Below are positions 1 through 5,710 of a stretch of 8,620 nt of DNA, one piece after another (within the stretch, counting starts at the first letter, position 1; each line of letters starts with the position of its first letter). The notes under the pieces were generated by a model. That model did no database searches. It saw only the letters and a list, made by a program, of their open reading frames with translations, and had not been told where the DNA came from. The DNA is from Comamonadaceae bacterium (GTDB lineage Bacteria > Pseudomonadota > Gammaproteobacteria > Burkholderiales > Burkholderiaceae_C). Location: the NCBI GenBank assembly GCA_021286965.1, contig JAJTBK010000119.1:1-8620 (forward strand). Direction: 5' to 3'. A program made the translations under genes and the position numbers.

Positions 1-346
1 CGTCGTTGCCCGCACCGCCAGCACCGTGCAGCTGCAGCAGCTGCAGGAGCTGCACGCCGAGCTCGAACGCAGCACCGGCGAGCGCGAGCAGTTCTTCAGC
101 GTCAACGAACGCTTTCACATGCAGCTGCTGCAGATCGCCAACAACCGCTGGCGCGACCAGCTGGTGACCGACCTGCGCAAGGTCATGAAGCTCAACCGCC
201 ACAACTCCCTGCTCAAGCAGGGGCGCATCGAAGAATCCCTGGCCGAGCACCGCAGCCTGATGGCAGCGCTGCAGGCGCACGACGCTGGTGCGGCGCAGCA
301 GGCCATGCAGTCGCATTGCAGCAACGGGCTGCAGGCGGCGGGCTGA
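1..346 (+). CDS. GntR-family (FadR subfamily) transcriptional regulator, FCD-domain C-terminus, 5' truncated by window
   Basis: Only the last 114 residues are visible, read from base 2; the N-terminal winged-helix DNA-binding domain lies before the window. The visible part is an all-helical FCD ligand-binding domain. It contains an N-x-x-F-H helix (Asn35 and His39 of the visible part), the A-N-N turn that follows, an E-H pair (His83) and a C-terminal M-Q-S-H segment (His105). In FCD proteins the acidic/Asn residue and three histidines at these places usually bind a metal near the effector pocket. Such regulators commonly repress catabolic or transport operons and respond to small carboxylic acids. 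The target here cannot be told, because the genes it would control probably lie upstream. The gene ends 94 bp before the diguanylate cyclase. The family is clear; the ligand is unknown. Confidence 0.88.
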   Translation, partial: VVARTASTVQLQQLQELHAELERSTGEREQFFSVNERFHMQLLQIANNRWRDQLVTDLRKVMKLNRHNSLLKQGRIEESLAEHRSLMAALQAHDAGAAQQAMQSHCSNGLQAAG

Positions 347-440
347 GCCCGCACTATATTTCTGCCACACACAACGGCGAGCGCCCGGCCTCAGCACAAC
401 CGTCCTAGCGTTCGCTGAACGTCTTCAATGGCACGGATTT

Positions 441-2492
441 ATGCTGGAAAAGTTCTTCCTTCTCGATCCTTCTCTTCCATTCTTGCACCACGGGTCACAC
501 AACCCTGTGCTGGTTGTGCTGTCGGTGGGGGTGGCCGTTTTGTCGTCGGCCTTGGCGTTGCAACTGGCCAGCCTGGCACGCCAGCCCAGTTCTCCCATGC
601 AGCGGCAGCTGACCGTGGTCAGTGGCAGCTTGGCGCTGGGTGTCGGCATCTGGGCCATGCATTTCATTGGCGTGCTGGCACTGCATTTACCCGTTCGGAT
701 CAGCTTTAGCCTGCCGCTGACCTTTGCCTCTTTACTTCCCGGGTTGGCCGCTTCTGTCGCTGCTTTGTGGCTGTTAGCGCAGCGGCAGCCCAGGCCCGTC
801 CAGCTATTAACCGCCAGCGTGCTCATGGCGCTGGGCATAGGCACCATGCACTACAGCGGCATGGCGGCCCTGCAAATGGGGCCCTTGCTGCGTTACGACC
901 CGGTGCTGTTTGCGCTGTCTTTGCTCGTGGCCTGGTTGTTGGCGGGGTTGGCGCTGTGGGTGCGCTTTGGCCTGGCGCGCCTGCGCTGGCTCTCGGGCCT
1001 GCCTGCCAGTGCGCTAGCCGCCCTGTGCATGGGGGGCGCTATTTCCGGTATGCATTACACCGCCATCGCGGCAACACGGCTGGTGGGGCAGGCCGATGCC
1101 GACACCTGGGCCAACGATGCCTGGTTTGTGCCCCTGGCCCTTGCGGTCGGCCTGACCACCGCCGCGCTGAGCACCGCCGTGGGCGGACTCAATGGCTTGC
1201 AACGCTACCGCGCGCTGTACCGCCAGGCCCGTTTGAACGAAGCGCGGCTGAGCGCGCTCGTGGACACGGCTGTCGATAGCATCGTCATGATCGACCAACG
1301 CGGCCTGATCCAGAGCTTCAACCGCTCGGCCGAGCGTATTTTTGGCTGGCGCCAGGAAGAGGTGCTGGGACGCAACATCTCCATGCTCATGCCCGAACCC
1401 TACAGCAGCCAGCACGACGCCTACCTGGCACGCTACATGTGCACGGCAGAGCCGCACATCATCGGCATCGGGCGCGAGGTGCTCGGTCTGCACAAGGATG
1501 GCAGCACCATGCCCATGCGCCTGGCTGTGGGGCGCATCGACGTACCGGGTGGCCCCTTGTTCGTCGGCTTCCTGATGGATCTGCGCCAGCTCAAGAAGGC
1601 GCAGGAGCAGCTGCACATCGCGGCCAGCGTGTTCGAGCACAGCTACGAGGCCACGCTCATCCTCGACCGGCAGCGGCGCATCGTCAACCTGAATCCAGCA
1701 TTTGCGCGCACCACGGGCCAGGCGCCCGAGGCGAGCTTGCAGCGGCCGCTGGAGCACTTCTACCCGGACACCGACTTTGCTCCGATCTGGCAGGCCATCG
1801 GCAGCGAAGGCCACTGGCGCGGCGAGCTGGCGCGCCACAGCGGCAGCGGCGCCCGGCTGGTTGAGCGTGTGTCCATGGCCGCCGTCGGCCAGGGCAGCGG
1901 CGCGGCGCACCACTTCATCGCCGTCATCAGCGACATCACCCAGGCCAAGGCCCATGAACAGGAGCTCGAGCACATCGCCCTGTACGACAGCCTCACCGGC
2001 CTGCCCAACCGCCGCCTGCTCACCGACCGCCTGCAGCAGGCCCTGCGCCACGCCGAGCGCAGCCAGCAGCTGCTGGCGGTGTGCTACCTGGATTTGGACG
2101 GGTTCAAGCAGGTCAACGACCAGCACGGGCATGAGGCCGGCGACCTGCTGCTGATCGAGGTCGGGCAGCGCATCCAGGCCCTGCTGCGCGCCGACGACAC
2201 CCTGGCACGCCTGGGCGGCGATGAAATGGTGCTGCTGCTGGGCAGCCTCCCCGATCCCGAGGCCTGCCTGCCCGTGCTGCAGCGGGTGCAGGAGGCCATC
2301 CGCCAACCGGTGCGCCTGCCGACAGGGGCCCAGGTACAGGTCTCGTGCAGCATGGGCCTGAGCTTTTATCCCCTCGATGGCAACACCCCCGACCTGTTGC
2401 TGCGCCAGTCCGATCACGCGATGTACCAGGCCAAGCAAGGTGGCAAAAACCAATGCCGGCGCTTCGCTCCCGAAGGCTCGCCGCCTGGGTAG
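441..2492 (+). CDS. MHYT-PAS(heme-type)-PAS-GGDEF membrane diguanylate cyclase
   Basis: The 683-residue product should make cyclic di-GMP from two GTP at the inner membrane. Residues 20-250 form a multi-helix MHYT sensor with the three motifs WAMHFIG (71-77), GTMHYSG (134-140) and SGMHYTA (202-208); MHYT domains are proposed to sense O2, CO or NO through a bound metal. PAS1 (about 266-388) resembles FixL and keeps the heme-pocket pattern: His325 (proximal ligand position), Arg331, His339, Ile340 and Arg345. PAS2 spans about 389-505. The GGDEF domain (508-676) has the metal Asp551, an RxxD inhibitory site (RADD, 583-586) and the active-site motif as GGDEM (592-596). No EAL domain follows. I chose ATG 441 because it gives a normal MHYT N-terminus; an in-frame upstream start at 288 would overlap the GntR gene. 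No good ribosome site precedes 441. Similar architectures include YkoW and MucR, which also carry EAL. Confidence 0.93.
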   Translation: MLEKFFLLDPSLPFLHHGSHNPVLVVLSVGVAVLSSALALQLASLARQPSSPMQRQLTVVSGSLALGVGIWAMHFIGVLALHLPVRISFSLPLTFASLLPGLAASVAALWLLAQRQPRPVQLLTASVLMALGIGTMHYSGMAALQMGPLLRYDPVLFALSLLVAWLLAGLALWVRFGLARLRWLSGLPASALAALCMGGAISGMHYTAIAATRLVGQADADTWANDAWFVPLALAVGLTTAALSTAVGGLNGLQRYRALYRQARLNEARLSALVDTAVDSIVMIDQRGLIQSFNRSAERIFGWRQEEVLGRNISMLMPEPYSSQHDAYLARYMCTAEPHIIGIGREVLGLHKDGSTMPMRLAVGRIDVPGGPLFVGFLMDLRQLKKAQEQLHIAASVFEHSYEATLILDRQRRIVNLNPAFARTTGQAPEASLQRPLEHFYPDTDFAPIWQAIGSEGHWRGELARHSGSGARLVERVSMAAVGQGSGAAHHFIAVISDITQAKAHEQELEHIALYDSLTGLPNRRLLTDRLQQALRHAERSQQLLAVCYLDLDGFKQVNDQHGHEAGDLLLIEVGQRIQALLRADDTLARLGGDEMVLLLGSLPDPEACLPVLQRVQEAIRQPVRLPTGAQVQVSCSMGLSFYPLDGNTPDLLLRQSDHAMYQAKQGGKNQCRRFAPEGSPPG

Positions 2493-2554
2493 GCGCAGGA
2501 GCAGCGCTATCATTTCGGGCTTTACCCAGGGTTCCCCCTGACTCGCTTGCCCGC

Positions 2555-4396
2555 ATGACGCCCCTGCCCACCCTCCCCGCCCGCTCCCTGCAAGACTGCC
2601 ACACCCTGCCCCAGCTGCTGGCCTGGCGCAGCGCGCGCACGCCGGGAGGCGAGGCTTACCGCCAGTTCGACCCCGCCGCCGGCCGCTGGGCCAGCCTGAG
2701 CTGGGAGCAGGCGCAGGCACGCGTGCAGCACTGGGCGCGCGCCGTGGCCGCGAACCGCCTGCCGGCAGGCGCACGGGTGGCGATCTTGCTGCCCAATGGC
2801 TGGGATGCCATGAGCATCGACCAGGCCGCACTGGCCACCGGCTGCGTGCCCGTGCCGCTGCACGCCATCGACAACCCCGGCAGCATCGCCTTCATCCTGC
2901 AGGACGCCCAGGTCAGCCTGCTGCTGGTGGCCGAAGCGCAGCAGTGGGAGCGCGTGCGCGACGCCGGCCTGGAGCTGCCGCACCTGCAGCAGGTGGTGCT
3001 GACCGACCCGGCCCAGCCGCGCAGCAGTCCCAGCCTGGACCTGCCGCGCGTCTCGCGCCTGGCCGACTGGCTGGCCCAGGCCCCGGCCGACCAGCCCCTG
3101 CCCCCGCCCCCCGGGCCGCAAGACCTGGCGGCCATCGTCTACACCAGCGGCACCACCGGCAAGCCCAAGGGCGTGATGCTCACGCACGCCAACGTCATGG
3201 CCGACATCAAGGCGGTGCTGGCGCGCGTCACGCCCACGCCGCAGGACGTTTTCCTGTCGTTTTTGCCGCTATCGCACACGTTTGAACGCACTGCCGGTTA
3301 CTACCTGGCGCTGGCGGCGGGCAGCTGCATCGCCTACGCGCGCTCGGTGGCGCTGCTGGCCGAAGACCTGCAAAGCCAGCGCCCCACGGTGCTCATCTCC
3401 GTGCCGCGCATTTACGAGCGCATTCACGCCAAGCTGCAAGAAAAACTCAGCGCCTCCCCGTTCAAGCAGCAGCTGTTCGCCGCCGCCCAGGCCGTGGGCT
3501 GGCGGCGTTTTCGCGCCGCGCAAAAACTCAGCCCACCGCCGGCGGATGACGCCGGCGGCTGGCTGCGCCATCTGCCCTGGGCGCTGCTGCGCGCGCTGGT
3601 GGCGCGGCCACTGCTGGCCCAGTTGGGTGGGCGCGTGCGCGTGGCCGTGAGTGGCGGCGCGCCGCTCTCGCCCACCATCGCCCAATGCTTTCTCGGCCTG
3701 GGCCTGCCGCTGCTGCAGGGCTACGGCATGACCGAAACCACCCCGGTGGTCAGCGCCAACGGCCTGCACGACAACGACCCCGCCACCGTGGGCCGCGCCC
3801 TGCCCGGGGTCGAGGTGCGCATTGGCGAGAACCGCGAACTGCAGGTGCGCGGCGCCATCGTCATGAAAGGCTACTGGGGCCGGCCCGAGGAGACGGCCAA
3901 GGCCATCGATGCCGACGGCTGGCTGGGCACCGGCGACCAGGCCGAGATCGTGGATGGGCGCATCCGCATCCTCGGACGCATCAAGGAAATCATCGTCACC
4001 TCGACCGGAGAAAAAGTGCCGCCGGCCGACCTGGAGCTGGCCATCGCCGCCGATCCACTGATCGAGCAAGCCTTCGTCATCGGCGAGCAGCGCCCGTTCA
4101 TTGCCTGCGTGGTGGCGCTGCACGACCTGGAATGGCGCCAGCTGGCCGCCGAACTGGGCCTGCCTGCCGACGACCCGGCGAGCCTGCAGGATTTTCGCGC
4201 CCAGCGCCGGGTGCTCGAACACATCGAGCGCCGCTGCGCCCACTTTCCGCGCTACGCCGTGCCACGTGCCGTGCACCTGGTGCGCGACGCCTGGACCATC
4301 GACAACGGCTTCATGACCCCGACGCTCAAGCTCAAGCGCAAGCCCTTGATGGCGCACTACAGCGCCGCCATCGAAGCCCTGTACCAAAAGCGTTAA
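2555..4396 (+). CDS. Long-chain fatty acid--CoA ligase (AMP-dependent synthetase, FadD15/ACSL type)
   Basis: The 613-residue enzyme activates a fatty acid with ATP to an acyl-adenylate and then forms acyl-CoA, feeding beta-oxidation or lipid synthesis. The P-loop-like motif YTSGTTGKPKGVMLTH is at 196-211 and the adenine/acyl motif QGYGMTET at 388-395. The hinge region with TGD (459-461) and GRIKEIIVTSTGEKVPP lies around 474-490, and the C-terminal TPTLKLKRK (588-596) carries the probable catalytic Lys592. FLPLSHTFER (236-245) and VPRIYER (283-289) are typical of the long-chain (ACSL/FadD15-like) branch, and the length fits that branch. A proline-rich linker (PLPPPPGP, 181-188) precedes the P-loop. 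No signal peptide or membrane segment is evident. ATG 2555 gives a normal N-terminus; the ribosome site is weak and upstream in-frame codons would run into the cyclase gene. The 62-bp gap permits co-transcription with the cyclase. The exact chain length of the substrate is not readable. Confidence 0.93.
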   Translation: MTPLPTLPARSLQDCHTLPQLLAWRSARTPGGEAYRQFDPAAGRWASLSWEQAQARVQHWARAVAANRLPAGARVAILLPNGWDAMSIDQAALATGCVPVPLHAIDNPGSIAFILQDAQVSLLLVAEAQQWERVRDAGLELPHLQQVVLTDPAQPRSSPSLDLPRVSRLADWLAQAPADQPLPPPPGPQDLAAIVYTSGTTGKPKGVMLTHANVMADIKAVLARVTPTPQDVFLSFLPLSHTFERTAGYYLALAAGSCIAYARSVALLAEDLQSQRPTVLISVPRIYERIHAKLQEKLSASPFKQQLFAAAQAVGWRRFRAAQKLSPPPADDAGGWLRHLPWALLRALVARPLLAQLGGRVRVAVSGGAPLSPTIAQCFLGLGLPLLQGYGMTETTPVVSANGLHDNDPATVGRALPGVEVRIGENRELQVRGAIVMKGYWGRPEETAKAIDADGWLGTGDQAEIVDGRIRILGRIKEIIVTSTGEKVPPADLELAIAADPLIEQAFVIGEQRPFIACVVALHDLEWRQLAAELGLPADDPASLQDFRAQRRVLEHIERRCAHFPRYAVPRAVHLVRDAWTIDNGFMTPTLKLKRKPLMAHYSAAIEALYQKR

Positions 4397-4410
4397 ATCA
4401 CAAGCGTTAA
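4388..4410. repeat. Nine-base direct repeat AAGCGTTAA at the convergent gene ends
   Basis: AAGCGTTAA occurs at 4388-4396 and again at 4402-4410, separated by five bases. The first copy holds the TAA stop of the acyl-CoA ligase. The second holds, on the opposite strand, the TAA stop of the KfrA-like gene. The two genes are therefore separated by only 10 bp. It may be a small duplication marking the edge of the inserted module, or chance. Confidence 0.6.
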
Positions 4411-5510
4411 TCCCGCCCCGGCTCGGGCGGGCGCACCTGCTGCGCCAGCAGGGCAAATGCCTCTTTGTGCGCCTGCAGCATGGCCTGGCTGCGGGCGTTG
4501 TCTTGCTCCAGCTGCTGGCAGCGCTGCTGCAGCGCTTGCATGGCCTGCTGCAGCTCCTGCTGCTCTATTTGCTTCTGTTTTTGTAGCGAATCACGTTGGT
4601 CCTGCAAGGCTTGTATGGCTTTTTGCTGTGCATTTTCTTGCTCCTGCGCCATTTTTTGTGCCACTTGCAGCGCCTGGGCCTGGGCGCTGTGCTGCGCTTG
4701 CAGCCGGGCGTGCGCCTGTTCCAGCGCCTGCAGGGCTGCTTGCGACTGCGCGCCCTCGGCCTGGTGCTGGCGCACCTGCTGCTCGGCCTGGGCCAGTGCC
4801 AATGCTTGCGCGGCCGCCTCTTGCTGCGCCTGTGCCAATGCCTGCTGGCTGGCCGTGAGCTGCTGGCCCTGGCGGCGAATCTCGCCTTGCAGGTACTGCG
4901 CCTGCTGCTCGTGCTGGCGCTGCTGCTGCTCGCGCTGCTCCTTGGCGGCCTGGCGGAAATGCTCCAGGCTGCGCTGTGCGTGCTGGTGCTTTTCTTCGAG
5001 CGATTGGCGGTGCTGCGCCTCTTGCCCCAGGCGGGCCTTGAGATCGGCGTTTTCCTGGCCATGGCGGGCCAGGGCCAGTTCGGCAGCGCGCAACTGCTCT
5101 TGCGCGCCCTGGTGTGCCAGGCGCTCGGTGTGCAGCAGCTCGGCCTGGGCCTGCCAGCGTTGCTGCTGCTCTTGCAACTGCGCCTGCTGGGCCTGGGCAC
5201 TGGCCTCTAGCGCCTGCAGCTGCTCCTGGTGCTGCGCCTGCAGCGTGGTGATGCGGGCGTCAGCCTCTTCCTGCAGGCGTGCGGACAGACGCCCGACCAG
5301 CTCTTGCAGCGCCTCGCTGACGGCAATTTTGCTGCCGCTGGGCGCGCCCTCTTCCTCCTCGATCTCTTTCAGATAGCGGTGGATGGTGGTTTTGGAGCCC
5401 GTATGGCCCAGCTCCGCGCGCACGGCATCGATGCTGGGGTTGCGCCCCTGCGCCAACAGGCGCTCGCGTGCGCGCTGCACCTCTGCCTTGTAAATACCGC
5501 CGCGTGCCAT
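4407..5510 (-). CDS. KfrA-like DNA-binding coiled-coil protein
   Basis: The 367-residue protein starts with a KfrA_N-type helical DNA-binding domain (about residues 5-110). It contains the pattern GIYKAEVQRARERLLAQG followed by a DAVRAELG..GSKTTIHRYLKEIE helix-turn-helix region (28-52). From about residue 80 to 355 it is one long Ala/Gln/Glu-rich coiled coil with almost no proline, ending in a short proline-containing tail (RPPEPGRD). Plasmid KfrA proteins have this layout; they repress their own promoter and act as nucleoid-like accessories in plasmid stability. Here the gene lies among chromosomal-type genes and diverges from a tyrosine recombinase, so it may control that gene or organise DNA for recombination; this is inference. 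The ribosome site AAAGGG sits 6 bases before the ATG, which supports the start. It converges on the acyl-CoA ligase with a 10-bp gap. Confidence 0.88.
   Translation of the reverse strand: MARGGIYKAEVQRARERLLAQGRNPSIDAVRAELGHTGSKTTIHRYLKEIEEEEGAPSGSKIAVSEALQELVGRLSARLQEEADARITTLQAQHQEQLQALEASAQAQQAQLQEQQQRWQAQAELLHTERLAHQGAQEQLRAAELALARHGQENADLKARLGQEAQHRQSLEEKHQHAQRSLEHFRQAAKEQREQQQRQHEQQAQYLQGEIRRQGQQLTASQQALAQAQQEAAAQALALAQAEQQVRQHQAEGAQSQAALQALEQAHARLQAQHSAQAQALQVAQKMAQEQENAQQKAIQALQDQRDSLQKQKQIEQQELQQAMQALQQRCQQLEQDNARSQAMLQAHKEAFALLAQQVRPPEPGRD
4412..4431. terminator. GC-rich hairpin at the convergent gene ends, possible weak or bidirectional terminator
   Basis: CCCGCCC (4412-4418) and GGGCGGG (4425-4431) form a perfect 7-bp stem with a 6-base loop. 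It lies just downstream of the acyl-CoA ligase stop and inside the last codons of the KfrA-like gene. Neither strand has a clean U-tract after the stem, so it does not meet the usual intrinsic-terminator pattern. Its place between convergent genes is the main argument for a role in stopping transcription. Confidence 0.35.
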
Positions 5511-5516
5511 GTCATA

Positions 5517-5522
5517 CCCTTT
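5517..5522 (-). promoter_or_regulatory. Ribosome binding site of the KfrA-like gene
   Basis: On the minus strand AAAGGG stands 6 bases upstream of the ATG at 5510-5508. It is the clearest Shine-Dalgarno sequence in the window and fixes the start of the KfrA-like gene. Confidence 0.65.
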
Positions 5523-5553
5523 GCTGTAATTTCATACTGTGTTACGTAGTATG

Positions 5554-5559
5554 ATTGTA
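5554..5559 (-). promoter_or_regulatory. Possible -10 box of the KfrA-like gene
   Basis: The minus strand reads TACAAT here, 43 bases before the start codon, and it lies between two GTATG/CATAC half-sites. No good -35 box is found 16-18 bases upstream, so a regulator-dependent or weak promoter is assumed. Confidence 0.3.
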
Positions 5560-5609
5560 CATACCATTTGCAGATGTGATTGTTTTGTTATTTGAAAAAT
5601 TTCATGTTG

Positions 5610-5626
5610 GATAATGGCGTATTATC
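5610..5626. promoter_or_regulatory. Inverted repeat GATAAT-5-ATTATC, possible operator or -10 region of the integrase gene
   Basis: GATAAT (5610-5615) and ATTATC (5621-5626) are perfect inverted 6-bp arms around five bases. The left arm is also a good -10 box on the plus strand. The best -35 candidate, TTGTTA (5585-5590), lies 19 bases away, longer than usual. A dimeric regulator or the recombinase itself could bind here, close to the recombinase gene. Confidence 0.4.
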
Positions 5627-5650
5627 AAATCTGACCGGGCTTTTCAGGGG

Positions 5651-5672
5651 GGGGTGCCGCCCCTGGCACCCC
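5651..5672 (+). promoter_or_regulatory. Strong hairpin in the integrase leader
   Basis: GGGGTGCC (5651-5658) pairs perfectly with GGCACCCC (5665-5672) around a 6-base loop. The left arm contains the alternative GTG start at 5654-5656 and overlaps an 8-G run (5647-5654). In RNA it would hide that start; in single-stranded DNA it could be a recombinase substrate. No U-tract follows, so it is not a normal terminator. Confidence 0.5.
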
Positions 5673-5710
5673 GTGGGCAGTACACCTGCGCTGCCGCTCC
5701 CTCAAAAAAC

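Larger units (their letters stand above)
5513..5564. promoter_or_regulatory. Cluster of four CATAC/GTATG half-sites, probable operator in the kfrA-like/integrase control region
   Basis: CATAC occurs at 5513-5517, 5533-5537 and 5560-5564 and its reverse complement GTATG at 5549-5553. The middle pair forms an inverted repeat with 6-bp arms, CATACT (5533-5538) and AGTATG (5548-5553), around 9 bases. GTATG (5549-5553) and CATAC (5560-5564) form a second, overlapping one around 6 bases. The cluster covers the likely promoter and leader of the KfrA-like gene. Plasmid KfrA proteins bind their own promoters, so autoregulation through these sites is a reasonable guess. The protein that binds is not shown by the sequence. 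Confidence 0.5.

Noticed and set aside
351..360. TATATT as a -10 box for the diguanylate cyclase
   Set aside because: No acceptable -35 sequence at 16-18 bases upstream, so a promoter is not supported.
288..440. Upstream in-frame extension of the diguanylate cyclase (start at 288)
   Set aside because: It would overlap the GntR gene by 59 bases and add a basic, non-family N-terminus; ATG 441 gives the normal MHYT start.
1014..2831. 605-codon open frame on the minus strand opposite the diguanylate cyclase
   Set aside because: It is antisense to a clear MHYT-PAS-GGDEF gene, crosses into the next gene, and its translation shows no recognisable domain. Long antisense frames are common in GC-rich DNA.
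3269..4456. 395-codon minus-strand frame opposite the acyl-CoA ligase
   Set aside because: Antisense shadow of a well-supported enzyme gene, with no recognisable motifs. It also overlaps the end of the KfrA-like gene.
4480..5260. Repetitive CTG/GCG/CAG-like text in the KfrA-like gene as a possible repeat array
   Set aside because: It reflects Gln/Ala/Leu codons of a coiled coil; no constant unit length or spacer, so it is neither a CRISPR nor an iteron array.
4465..5376. 303-codon plus-strand frame opposite the KfrA-like gene
   Set aside because: The translation is a Cys/Ser/Ala-rich low-complexity string, as expected from reading a Gln/Ala-rich coiled-coil gene backwards.
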